The position numbers and the translations under genes were made by a program. Below are positions 30,472 through 38,932 of a stretch of DNA of 64,000 nucleotides, one piece after another. This DNA comes from a virus, in the IMG/VR virus record IMGVR_UViG_3300025012_000045, positions 36,075 through 100,074 of that record. One strand, 5' to 3'. The notes beneath the pieces were generated by a model, which was not told the origin of the DNA, made no database searches, and saw nothing but the letters and a program-made list of their open reading frames with translations. The stretch's first letter is position 1. Each line of letters begins with the position of its first letter.

Positions 30472-32834
30472 ATGAGTAAAAAAAATATAATGGTATTAAG
30501 GTCTGATAATTCGGGGGTTGGATTTTTTAGGTCGCTTCAACCGCATATAAATTTGGAAAAATTATACCCAGATGAGTTTCACTGCGAGATGTATACACCA
30601 AATGAAGTTAATTGGAATGATGATGATTTTCTAAAAAGATTTGATTTAATTCATTATCATAGAACAATGTGTGATTATGAACAAATGCCCCCATTACTAG
30701 ATAAATTAAAAAAAATGGGAACTCATTCAATAATGGATTTGGATGACTTTTTTTTTTTCCACACAGATTTCATCCAATCTATCACGTAATTAAAGAAAGT
30801 AAACTTGGAGAAAAGATATTAAATAATGTTAAATCGGCAGAATACGTAACAACCACAACTCCTATTTTTGCAGATTTAATTAAACCACATAATAAAAATG
30901 TTTTTGTTTTACCTAATACAATAGATCCGACTATGGATCAATTTATCCCTAAAAATATAGAAAGAGAAAAAGTTGCTGTTGGATATCTTGCAGGTTCATG
31001 CTTAGATGATCAAACCGAAATATTAACAGAAAATGGTTGGAAATTATTTGAGAATTTAGAAAAAGAAACAGAAAAAGTAGTAACACTAAATCCAGAAACT
31101 AATGAAATAGAGTATCATTTACCAAAAAGATATATTAAAGAAAAATATAACGGTAAATTACATTACATTGAAAACAAAAATGTATGTTATGCTGTTACTC
31201 CAAATCATAATATGTATGCTTCAATACATAAACCAGGATTAAATAATAATATGTCACATAAAAAATTAAATTTACAATTAATTAAGTCAGAAAATCTTTT
31301 TGGTAAGTATTTTCATTGTAAAAAAGATGCTATTTGGAAAGGTGAAGAAAAAGAATATTTTGTATTACCTAAAATTGAATATATTATGTCTAATGGAAAT
31401 AGTTCTAGAATTATTGTTTGTGAAGAAAGAAAATTTAAAATGGATGATTGGCTAAAATTTTTTGGTTTTTGGTTGGCCGAAGGGTGGATATCTAAAACTA
31501 AAAATTTATATCAAGTTGGTGTATCGCAAAAAAAAGATAATGATTATCTTAATATAATGAAAAAAATATTTAAAGAATTTGGATTTAATCCCCTATATAG
31601 TAACGATAAGATACAGTTAAGAGTAATAAATAAACAATTGTGGGCATATTTGAAACAATTTGGTGGAGCTAAGGAAAAATATATTCCAAAAGAAATATTA
31701 AAATTATCTACAAGGCAACTTAATATTTTATTAGATTGGTATATAAAGGGTGATGGGAATACATCAAGAGGTGATCAATATAAAAATAAATTTCAGAGAA
31801 AACATGCTTGGACGGTTTCAAAAAAATTGGCAGACGATTTAATGGAAATTTCACTAAAAACAGAAATTGCTGCATCTATTAAAAATAGAGGCAAAAGAAA
31901 TTCTAGAATGTCAGATGGGAGAGAGATTAGTGCAACTACAGATTGTTATACAATAAGTTTTTATTCACATCCACTAGATAGTAAGAAAAATAAATTAACC
32001 CCACCAATTAGACCTGAACACCAAAAAGAAATTAAATATAGTGGGTATGTTTATTGTGTTGAAGTTGATAATCATTTAATATATGTGAGAAGAAAAAATA
32101 GTAAAAATACTGAAATGGGACTTTGGGTGGGTAATTCCCATTTGATCGATGTAGAAGAAATAAGGGGACTATTTCAAAGACTAAGAGTTGATGATACTTT
32201 GAAAAATAAATTTCAAGTAGCTTTATGCGGATTCGATTTGAGGGGGACACATACGGATGTTGATACAAGAACAGGAGAAAAAAGAACAAGAAATATAGAA
32301 CCTAAAGAAACCAGCTGGTATCAATATGAACGCATTTTTACAGATGATTATAGAATGATTGAAGATAAAAAATATTTAGATTTTTTAATGAAATTTAAAA
32401 GAGAAGATTATCCAAATGAAGAAAATATGATTTATAGACGTGTCTGGACAAAGTTATTGAAAAAATATGCAACTAATTATAATTTAATGGATATTTCTCT
32501 TGCTCCCCTATCATTGAAAGGGAAAGAATTTAATTTAGCAAAAAGCCAGCTTAAATTAATTGAATCCTCTTTTCATAAGAAAGCTGTGATTTGCACATCT
32601 TATGCTCCAAAAATTGGTCCTTATGATATTGATGGGAGGCATGAAAAAAATTGTATATTAATTCCAGAGAGAAAAAATCATAAAGATTGGTTCAAATATG
32701 CAAAAAAACTAATTGAATCAAAAAATATGAGGGAGGACTTAGGAAATCAACTATATGAAGATTTTCATATAAAATATCATATAGATACTGATAGTAAATT
32801 AAGAAGAGAGTTTTATCTTTCAATTTTAAAATAA
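30472..32834 (+). CDS. Glycosyltransferase (GT4-like), frameshifted and intein-containing
   Basis: The N-terminal part (30472-30789) starts MSKKNIMVLRSDNSGVGFF and reaches DLDDFFFF at a T11 run (30748-30758), then stops. Reading one extra base there, or slipping back one, continues as PHRFHPIYHVIKESKLGEK through PNTIDPTMDQF and joins the 3' frame to 32834. The joined host protein continues GYLAGS / SHLIDVEEIRGLFQRL after removal of a 379-residue intein. LPNTIDP and GY.....H..D are GT4-like landmarks. It probably adds sugars to a glycan. Whether the frameshift is real, programmed or an assembly error is open. Confidence 0.65.
30748..30758 (+). repeat. T11 homopolymer at the frameshift site
   Basis: Eleven consecutive T within GAC-T11-CC. 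UUUUUUU is a slippery heptamer for -1 frameshifting and long T tracts also cause polymerase slippage. Either would restore the glycosyltransferase frame. Confidence 0.7.
30999..32135 (+). other. Intein with LAGLIDADG endonuclease (379 aa)
   Basis: It begins with Cys1 in block A (CLDDQTEILTENGWKLF) and has block B VTPNHNMYA. LAGLIDADG-type motifs are FFGFWLAEGWIS and LLDWYIKGDGNTS. Block F is GYVYCVEVDNHLIYVRR and block G ends GLWVGN, followed by Ser as first C-extein residue. The penultimate residue is Gly, not the usual His. The host residues on either side (GYLAGS and SHLIDVEE) join into a continuous glycosyltransferase motif. Confidence 0.85.
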
Positions 32835-32856
32835 AAATTATTTTTTCTTTCCGCTA

Positions 32857-32887
32857 TTGACAATTTAAATTATTTTATTTATTTTTG
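32857..32887 (+). promoter_or_regulatory. Host-type (-33/-7) promoter
   Basis: TTGAC at 32857, 20-nt spacer, TATTTTTG at 32880-32887. It begins the small-gene run 32.9-37 kb. Confidence 0.7.
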
Positions 32888-32928
32888 TTTTTGAATTATA
32901 TTATTAATATAAATTAAAATTAAATATT

Positions 32929-33177
32929 ATGAAAAAATTATTTTTTTTAATTATTATAGTTAGTTTATTGGGTTGTCAAAATAATGATATTATTATTGAT
33001 GATAACAACAATGTGAATTATGAAATAATCGATACGTTTCGTATTTCAAGGAATGGATTTGATTATATAATGGGATATGAATTAATAATAAAAATAGATT
33101 CTTCTTATTATTCTTGTTATTATGATGGAGAAAGAATAACAACGATTTATAAAAAATTGAATATAAAAGAATTATGA
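32929..33177 (+). CDS. Lipoprotein
   Basis: 82 residues. Signal LFFLIIIVSLLGC with the lipobox Cys at residue 16, then an Asp/Asn-rich linker and a small beta-rich domain (YELIIKIDSSYYSCYYDGE). It has an early promoter. A surface or superinfection role is possible. Confidence 0.7.
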   Translation: MKKLFFLIIIVSLLGCQNNDIIIDDNNNVNYEIIDTFRISRNGFDYIMGYELIIKIDSSYYSCYYDGERITTIYKKLNIKEL

Positions 33178-33587
33178 ATGAAAAAAAATTAAGAGAAAAA
33201 ATAATTAATGAATATTTAGAATGGGTTGACAATTATAATTGTAATGGTAGTGATTATGATAGTAATGATCTACAAACACAAGAATTTGATTTTAATAGAT
33301 TTTTAGATGATATTAAAAATATTAAAAATAATCCTTTATTATATGAATATATAAAACGACAATTTGTAAAAAATGGCTTTATTAATTTTAATATTGAAAG
33401 GTATGTTGTTAAAGTTCCTTATAACACATTAAGTAATGAATTAAAAACAGAAAAACATTATACCTACTTACCAAAAATACATAATAGTTTAATTGATGCT
33501 GAGAATTATGCAATAGATTTAAGTAAAAAAGATTATATTATGTTTGATCATATAAAATTTAATCCATACGTTATAGATATAATTTAA
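33174..33587 (+). CDS. Hypothetical protein
   Basis: 137 residues, coupled to the lipoprotein by ATGA. Acidic and aromatic with a conserved-looking middle (FDFNRFLDDIKNIKNN). No family recognised. Confidence 0.55.
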   Translation: MNEKKLREKIINEYLEWVDNYNCNGSDYDSNDLQTQEFDFNRFLDDIKNIKNNPLLYEYIKRQFVKNGFINFNIERYVVKVPYNTLSNELKTEKHYTYLPKIHNSLIDAENYAIDLSKKDYIMFDHIKFNPYVIDII

Positions 33588-33590
33588 ATT

Positions 33591-33792
33591 ATGAAAAAAA
33601 ATATAGAAGTATCTTACGAATTATTAAAAGAACTTAATAATATCCGATAATCTAAATTTAAATTATTTAAAAATTGATAAAATCATATTAAAAACTAATA
33701 ATGATATATTTGAAGTTACTATTAATAAAAAGAAAAAATATAAAATATCTGTTGAACAAATAATTTATAACTCTAAACAATTTAAAAAATGA
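33591..33792 (+). pseudogene. Frameshifted small gene
   Basis: ATG 33591 opens MKKNIEVSYELLKELNNI then a stop at 33650. The +1 frame continues from 33643 as SDNLNLNYLKIDKIILKTNN to TGA 33792, with coding-like composition. A one-base change near 33640 would fuse them into a ~67-residue protein. Decay, error or frameshifting are all possible. Confidence 0.45.
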
Positions 33793-33950
33793 AAGTAAAA
33801 GAAACATCATCAAAATATGGGGCTGTTATTATAAATTGTAATTGTATCCACGAATTTCAAGATAGAACATATGGAAAGGGAAAGCGTGTTGCATCCTTAT
33901 GTTCCAAGGGAAAAACTAAACGTTGTACTGTTTGTAATAAAGAACAATAA
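33789..33950 (+). CDS. Small Cys/His protein (zinc-binding likely)
   Basis: 53 residues. NCNCIHEFQDRTYGKGKRV, then RCTVCNKEQ. The C.C.H...YG.G.RV...C..C arrangement looks like a small zinc ribbon of the type often carried by phages. Confidence 0.65.
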   Translation: MKVKETSSKYGAVIINCNCIHEFQDRTYGKGKRVASLCSKGKTKRCTVCNKEQ

Positions 33951-33979
33951 AATAATTAATTTAAAAATATAATAAAATT

Positions 33980-34597
33980 ATGGCAAAGAAATTTTTAAAA
34001 CAATTCACATTATCAAAAGAAAATTTTGATAAAAATCTTGATAAATTTAAAGAAATTCAAGAAAAATATAAACCATTCACTGAAGAATTATTGGAATATT
34101 TAACTGAAAATGGTTTTTTTTCTTGTCCAGCAACCACAACATTAACATTATATAATTGTTTTGAGGGGGGGTTGATAGATCACATTTTAAGAGTTGGAAA
34201 GTATGCAACACAATTAAATAAATTATTGCCTGTTGATTTACAACAAGAAATTAGTTCAATCATAAAAGTTGTTTTTAATCATTCAATAGGTAAAGTTGGA
34301 CTATATGAGGATAATGATTCAAAATGGCATAAAGAAAATTTATCCCAATATTACAAATATAAAGAAAATCAAGAAGATGCTGCAATGAGAGTTAATGAAA
34401 AAAGTGCATATTTGGCTATGAATTATGGTGTGAAATTAACGGACTATGAATATCAGGCAACTTTAGGATGGGCCAAGCCAGATGAGGACAAACAGGCTAA
34501 ATTTTTCTCTGACCCGTTAACTATTATATTAAAACAAGCAATTCAATTATCAATATTGGAAGAACAATTGATTTTTAATAAATTTCAGAATGAATAA
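33980..34597 (+). CDS. HD-superfamily-like protein, degenerate metal site
   Basis: 205 residues. TTLTLYNCFEGGLIDHILRVGKYA contains the first His of an HD hydrolase (GGL..H...V). Where HD enzymes read HDxGK, this has NHSIGKVG, so the second signature is NHS rather than HD. It may be inactive or bind metal differently. It overlaps the next gene by 8 nt. Confidence 0.55.
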   Translation: MAKKFLKQFTLSKENFDKNLDKFKEIQEKYKPFTEELLEYLTENGFFSCPATTTLTLYNCFEGGLIDHILRVGKYATQLNKLLPVDLQQEISSIIKVVFNHSIGKVGLYEDNDSKWHKENLSQYYKYKENQEDAAMRVNEKSAYLAMNYGVKLTDYEYQATLGWAKPDEDKQAKFFSDPLTIILKQAIQLSILEEQLIFNKFQNE

Positions 34598-34970
34598 AAT
34601 TACATTTGAAGATAAATATGTGGATGAATTGATTGAGTTAAGGAAGAAAGCCAGAACAGATAAAGATTATAAGTTATCTGATGAAATCCGTGATTATCTG
34701 GATAGTAAATTAATTTTTATTTTTGATATACCTGATGGAGAACAAAATACTTGGTTTATGCCGGAAACATATTTTAAAAGAATGGAATGTGAGTATTTTA
34801 AAGATAAAGGAATAAGATTTGAAAATAAAAGAAAATATGTTGAATATAGAATTGAAGATGATAGAAAAACAGAAAAGAGTTTTGAATCCTGGCTATTTTC
34901 ACAATTTAAATCAATGGGATATTCTGATGAATATTCAAAAGATGCCATTAAAATAATTTGGTTAAAATAA
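34590..34970 (+). CDS. Protein with CysRS C-terminal-like segment
   Basis: 126 residues. ELRKKARTDKDYKLSDEIRD, then IFDIPDGEQNTW, resembles the extreme C-terminus of cysteinyl-tRNA synthetase (R..AR..KD...SD.IRD.L...gi...D...G..W). No catalytic domain is attached. The rest is charged, with YVEYRIED. It may bind tRNA (inference). Confidence 0.5.
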   Translation: MNKITFEDKYVDELIELRKKARTDKDYKLSDEIRDYLDSKLIFIFDIPDGEQNTWFMPETYFKRMECEYFKDKGIRFENKRKYVEYRIEDDRKTEKSFESWLFSQFKSMGYSDEYSKDAIKIIWLK

Positions 34971-34976
34971 ATAATT

Positions 34977-35114
34977 ATGGGAAAATCAAAAGAGTTATTC
35001 ATGGAACAAAGAGAAAATGAATTATTAGATGATGAAAAAGAACAAATTCCAATATTAAATATTGATGATATTGAAATTGAAGAAGATATAAAAGAAAATG
35101 GAAATAAAACTTAA
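34977..35114 (+). CDS. Small acidic protein
   Basis: 45 residues, start MGKSKELFMEQRENELL, strongly acidic (DDIEIEEDIKEN). AATTATG start. It overlaps the reading frame of no other gene except a possible upstream start of the next one. Unknown. Confidence 0.5.
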   Translation: MGKSKELFMEQRENELLDDEKEQIPILNIDDIEIEEDIKENGNKT

Positions 35115-35118
35115 AATT

Positions 35119-35253
35119 ATGAAAAAAGTAAATATAATCAAAATAGATTGCGGAACTTTGTCAATTAATAAGACAAAAAAATTATTAAAAAGAATCTCTT
35201 TTTCTAGTGATATTATAAAGAATCAGAAATGGATTCCGGTTAAATTAAAATGA
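35119..35253 (+). CDS. Small basic protein
   Basis: 44 residues from ATG 35119 (AAAATTATG). A further ATG at 35098 would overlap the previous gene. Basic, beta-prone (VNIIKIDCGTLSINKTK). Unknown. Confidence 0.5.
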   Translation: MKKVNIIKIDCGTLSINKTKKLLKRISFSSDIIKNQKWIPVKLK

Positions 35254-35281
35254 GCGATTTTAAAAAATAGAGAAAAATCAA

Positions 35282-35650
35282 ATGACATTTAAAGAATATC
35301 AGGAAAAATCAAAAGAAACTGCAATATATCTGGACAGATTAAAAAGTAAATATCCAGATTTGCCAAAAGAAATATATAAAATATTATCCTTATCTTATCT
35401 GGGAAATGGATTGGGTGAAGTTGGAGAAATTCAAGGAAAAATTAAAAAAATAATAAGAGATAATGGTGGTTCAATAACTAAAGATATGAAAAAAGAAATA
35501 TCTAAAGAATGTGGAGATTGCTTATGGTATTTAAGTCAATTAGCAACTGAGTTGGAATTAGATTTGGGGGAAATTGCAGGACAAAATTTAGAAAAATTAA
35601 ATTCAAGAAAACAAAGAAATGTTCTTGGTGGTTCTGGAGATAATAGATAA
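35282..35650 (+). CDS. mazG: MazG-like nucleotide pyrophosphohydrolase
   Basis: 122 residues. EYQEKSKETAIYLDRL, the metal-binding segment LGNGLGEVGEIQGKIKK, then EISKECGDCLWYLSQLATEL and the family ending NLEKLNSRKQRNVLGGSGDNR. The E..E...E..D ligand set appears complete. It hydrolyses NTPs or (p)ppGpp-type alarmones. Phage copies are thought to keep host metabolism active. Confidence 0.85.
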   Translation: MTFKEYQEKSKETAIYLDRLKSKYPDLPKEIYKILSLSYLGNGLGEVGEIQGKIKKIIRDNGGSITKDMKKEISKECGDCLWYLSQLATELELDLGEIAGQNLEKLNSRKQRNVLGGSGDNR

Positions 35651-35692
35651 AATGAAAATAATTATTAACCTAAAACTATAAAATTAAAAATT

Positions 35693-35935
35693 ATGGAAAA
35701 AAACACTAAAAAACTTTATAGGATAACTTTAAATGGTATGACTTTTAATAGTACAGGGACCAGATATGGAATAAGCTATGTGGTTGCCGATGATTCTGAT
35801 CAAGCATATAAAAAAGTTAAAAAATTTCTTGATGATAACGATATTGGGTTTTCAAACGAAAGAGGTCTTGATAAAATTGAGCTAATTGCTGAAGAGTATG
35901 AATATACCAATACACAATATATGTTATTTTTATAA
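35693..35935 (+). CDS. Conserved small protein, unknown
   Basis: 80 residues, compact alpha/beta (LYRITLNGMTFNSTG, SYVVADDSDQAYKKVKKFL). The pattern of a strand with A/S-DQAY resembles small phage proteins of unknown function. Single gene in the early-type run. Confidence 0.6.
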   Translation: MEKNTKKLYRITLNGMTFNSTGTRYGISYVVADDSDQAYKKVKKFLDDNDIGFSNERGLDKIELIAEEYEYTNTQYMLFL

Positions 35936-35959
35936 GAATTAACTTAAAATATTATATAA

Positions 35960-36226
35960 ATGACGTATAGAGGTAAAAATTATCATACCATTGAAGAATT
36001 AGAAGAAAGTATAGATGAGTTATTGGAAGAAAAATATTTAAGAAAACAAGATGATGAAAATAATAAAATATTATTAGATAAATTATCAGAGTTAATTAAA
36101 GAAATATATAATTCGTTTAAAGTAGAACTTGAAGATAAAGATAGTGATTTAAGTAAAGAGCGAATAATAAAAAATTTGATAAAATATATTGAAAATTTTT
36201 CAAGAGACAATAATTTTAGATTATGA
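35960..36226 (+). CDS. Small helical protein
   Basis: 88 residues, Glu/Lys-rich helices (TIEELEESIDELLEEKYLRK), coiled-coil propensity, overlapping the next gene by ATGA. Confidence 0.55.
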   Translation: MTYRGKNYHTIEELEESIDELLEEKYLRKQDDENNKILLDKLSELIKEIYNSFKVELEDKDSDLSKERIIKNLIKYIENFSRDNNFRL

Positions 36227-36471
36227 AAAATAAAGCAAAAAAATATACTTCCCCTTTAATTCAAAAAATACTAAAAAGTATCCCACTAAAAACTAGAGTA
36301 TTTACTATTCTTCAAATGGAAGATTATGATAACTGGGAAAACGGGGAATATAAAGGTAATAATAAAAGATTGATAAAATTAACTAAATGGATATTAGAAG
36401 ACGTATTTCAATGGATTAAAGATGGAAAATCCGGAGGGGAAGATATAGATTTAACTAAATATGAAAAATAA
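36223..36471 (+). CDS. Small protein, unknown
   Basis: 82 residues, basic N-terminus and conserved-looking WENGEYKGNNKRL / KWILEDVFQWIKDGK. It is coupled to the upstream gene. No family recognised. Confidence 0.55.
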   Translation: MKNKAKKYTSPLIQKILKSIPLKTRVFTILQMEDYDNWENGEYKGNNKRLIKLTKWILEDVFQWIKDGKSGGEDIDLTKYEK

Positions 36472-36479
36472 TCAAAAAA

Positions 36480-36668
36480 ATGAAAATATATAAAGGACAG
36501 AAATTAAAACCCATTCATGATGAAACTGATTGGGAAGATTCTATTGCAGAAGTTGTTAGATATTCTAAAAAACAAAATAAATGGTATATTTTTGAAGATG
36601 GTAATTTCGGTAGATGGTGCGATGAAAAAACAATATTAAAAGAATATATAGAAATAAATGAAAAATAA
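36480..36668 (+). CDS. Small protein, unknown
   Basis: 62 residues. Short beta-type fold suggested by KWYIFEDGNFGRWCDE. It follows the previous gene by 8 nt. Confidence 0.5.
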   Translation: MKIYKGQKLKPIHDETDWEDSIAEVVRYSKKQNKWYIFEDGNFGRWCDEKTILKEYIEINEK

Positions 36669-36675
36669 TAAAATT

Positions 36676-36834
36676 ATGGATAAAGAATCAATTGAACCAT
36701 TTCAAGATGTTAAATGTAAAAATTGTAATTGGGTGGGAAAAGAAAATGAATTAGAAGAATATACGTTTGATGATGATAGATATTCTGAATTTTATTGTCC
36801 AGAATGTGATACAAAATATAATTTTGATGAATAA
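36676..36834 (+). CDS. Zinc-ribbon small protein
   Basis: 52 residues. CKNCNWVGKENEL, then FYCPECDTKYNF, gives two CxxC pairs 30 residues apart. Overlaps the next gene by 8 nt. Confidence 0.6.
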   Translation: MDKESIEPFQDVKCKNCNWVGKENELEEYTFDDDRYSEFYCPECDTKYNFDE

Positions 36835-37000
36835 TAAAACAGGTAGAAAGAAATTACCAGATATTGAGAAAATGCCAAAAATAGGCATTTCTATTAGTAG
36901 AGAAAATTATGACCATCTTAAAAAAGAAGATGAATTACGTTCAAGAATTATTAATAGGTTATTAACAAAATATTTTAAAAATAAATATAAAAAAGTGTAA
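36827..37000 (+). CDS. Ribbon-helix-helix-like protein
   Basis: 57 residues from ATG 36827. Frame is open upstream, inside the zinc-ribbon gene. KIGISISRENYDHLKKE, then RSRIINRLLTKYFKNK, has the RHH strand-helix-helix order. Likely a small DNA-binding protein. Confidence 0.55.
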   Translation: MNNKTGRKKLPDIEKMPKIGISISRENYDHLKKEDELRSRIINRLLTKYFKNKYKKV

Positions 37001-37013
37001 CTTTTTCTTTTTT
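36990..37013 (+). terminator. Possible terminator
   Basis: AAAAAGT (36990-36996) and ACTTTTT (37000-37006) form a 7-bp A/T stem with a 3-nt loop, followed by CTTTTTT. It includes the stop codon of the RHH gene. Confidence 0.4.
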
Positions 37014-37036
37014 CTGACTATTTATATAGAAAAGAG
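37007..37036 (+). promoter_or_regulatory. Palindrome with late motif in loop (before HNH gene)
   Basis: CTTTTTTCT (37007-37015) pairs with AGAAAAGAG (37028-37036), one mismatch, around a 12-nt loop GACTATTTATAT that contains TATTTATA (37019-37026). The stem ends at the ATG of the HNH gene, so the RNA hairpin would cover the start region. Confidence 0.55.
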
Positions 37037-37750
37037 ATGAAAAAAATAAAATGGAATTATGAAACAGCAAAGAAAGAATCTTTAAAATATAAATCAAGAG
37101 GAGAATTTTATTATAATAAACAAGGAGCATATAAACGAGCGTTAATAAACGGATGGTTAAATGAGTTTTTTCCAAAAAAAATACCAGAAGGGTATGGAAA
37201 ATGTAGTAATAAGGATTGTCAGTGTCCAGTGAAGTTGATTTCTGAATTTTATACGTTTAAAAATAAGAATGGCAAAATAAAAAGAAGGTCAGAGTGTAAA
37301 ATATGTAGTAGGAAAAAAAGAACTGGAATACCAGAAGATCATAGAAAGTGTCTAATATGTAAAGAGATTAAATTGATAAGTGATTTTGATAGAAATAATG
37401 TAAAATGTAATAAATGTCATGAAAATAGTATTGATTATAGAATAATTGCTAATTTGAGGACAAGATTATGGCAGTTATTAAAAGAAAAAAACAAATGTGC
37501 AAGCACTATGGAGTTAATAGATTGTACTGTTGAATTTTTAAAACAATATTTGGAAAAATTTTTTTATGATGGTATGAGTTGGAAAAATTATGGAAAATAT
37601 TGGCATGTTGATCATATTATTCCTTGTATATCATTTGATTTAACTGATCCTGAACAACAAAAAAAATGTTTTCATTGGACAAATTTACAACCATTAACTG
37701 TGAAACATAATATGGAAAAAGGTTCAAAGTTGAATTGGAGTAAATCTTAA
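37037..37750 (+). CDS. HNH homing endonuclease
   Basis: 237 residues. The N-terminus has SRGEFYYNKQGAYKRALING, a phage DNA-binding segment. A cysteine-rich zinc region follows (CSNKDCQCP, CKICSRKK, CLICKE, CNKCHE). The HNH is WKNYGKYWHVDHIIPCISF with NLQPLTVKHN. It shares its C-terminal nuclease with 20741, 55067 and 60189 but not its N-terminal half. Confidence 0.8.
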   Translation: MKKIKWNYETAKKESLKYKSRGEFYYNKQGAYKRALINGWLNEFFPKKIPEGYGKCSNKDCQCPVKLISEFYTFKNKNGKIKRRSECKICSRKKRTGIPEDHRKCLICKEIKLISDFDRNNVKCNKCHENSIDYRIIANLRTRLWQLLKEKNKCASTMELIDCTVEFLKQYLEKFFYDGMSWKNYGKYWHVDHIIPCISFDLTDPEQQKKCFHWTNLQPLTVKHNMEKGSKLNWSKS

Positions 37751-37768
37751 TTAATTATATTTTAAAAT

Positions 37769-38539
37769 ATGAAAGATAATAAAATTAAAATTTTAACAAC
37801 AACATATAATAGCGGTAAATACTTTGATTTATGCATGAATTCAATATTATCTCAAAAATATAATAATTTTATATGGTGTATAATTGATGATTGTTCAATA
37901 GATAATACATTTGATAAAATACCTAATAAAAAAAATATTATTAAAATGAGAAATAATATTCATAATGGTGGAGCTTTGCCAAATCTTCATAATATGTATT
38001 TAAATTATTGTGAATCAGATGATATATCAATAGTATGCGATGGAGATGATTGGTTAGTAAATAAAAATGTTTTATCTTATATAAATGATTTTTATAATAA
38101 ATATAACTGCATGATGATGTATGGTCAATGTAGGTGGTATAATCCAGAATCTCAATTTAAAAGATTTGAAGAAAAGGGTTTGGCATATCCAATATCTCAA
38201 GAACAATTTAAAAATTTAAGAAATAGTTTAAGTTGGCCATTCTCTCATATAAGAACATTTAGAGCAAAAGCATATCATGAAATTGAAAAACAAGACCCTA
38301 ATTATGATTGTTTAAAAGATGAAAATGGGAAAATGTATACAATAGGCGCTGGTGATTTTGCTGTATTTCTTCCTGTTGCTGAAATTGTTGGATATGAAAA
38401 TATAAAATACAATGACAAAGTTTTATATGTCTATAACAGAGAAACTAAATTAAATGAAGATAAAGTTTATTCTTTTGATTTACAAACTAAAAATCATTTG
38501 GAAGTAAATTCTAAACCTAAATTCAAACAAATATTTTAA
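37769..38539 (+). CDS. Family 2-type glycosyltransferase
   Basis: 256 residues. GT-A fold: KILTTTYNSGKYFDLCMNSI, IIDDCSIDNTF, and the DxD region IVCDGDDWL. It transfers a nucleotide-sugar residue. It is part of the sugar-modification genes spread from 30 to 62 kb. Confidence 0.75.
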   Translation: MKDNKIKILTTTYNSGKYFDLCMNSILSQKYNNFIWCIIDDCSIDNTFDKIPNKKNIIKMRNNIHNGGALPNLHNMYLNYCESDDISIVCDGDDWLVNKNVLSYINDFYNKYNCMMMYGQCRWYNPESQFKRFEEKGLAYPISQEQFKNLRNSLSWPFSHIRTFRAKAYHEIEKQDPNYDCLKDENGKMYTIGAGDFAVFLPVAEIVGYENIKYNDKVLYVYNRETKLNEDKVYSFDLQTKNHLEVNSKPKFKQIF

Positions 38540-38541
38540 TT

Positions 38542-38919
38542 ATGAAAAAATCTAAAAATAAAAAAAGTGAATATAGTAATAAAAGGGGCCCAAATTGTAA
38601 ACAAATATTGTGTCCAGAAATTATAAAACAATATAACATTAATGCCGAAGAAGAATTGTTGAAAATTTTCTATTCAGAAATGAATGAATCAGAACAAGAT
38701 TTTTATAAAAGAATAAAAGATACGCTTAACATAGAATCCTTTATGAAAGCAACTAATAATAATTTAGAAATGTTGTTTAATTATATGTATTCACCAACAA
38801 TTGGAATTAGATTATCAAATATTGCTGTTGGTAAATTTATAAAAGATAATTATGATGATGATTTCTATTATAGACGAGAAGTGTTACGTTGTGAAGAATA
38901 TAAAAAACATAAAAATTAA
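38542..38919 (+). CDS. Hypothetical protein
   Basis: 125 residues, basic N-terminus (MKKSKNKKSEYSNKRG) and a helical body (EEELLKIFYSEMNESEQDF). It starts 2 nt after the glycosyltransferase stop. Not recognised. Confidence 0.55.
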   Translation: MKKSKNKKSEYSNKRGPNCKQILCPEIIKQYNINAEEELLKIFYSEMNESEQDFYKRIKDTLNIESFMKATNNNLEMLFNYMYSPTIGIRLSNIAVGKFIKDNYDDDFYYRREVLRCEEYKKHKN

Positions 38920-38932
38920 AAATGAAATAATT

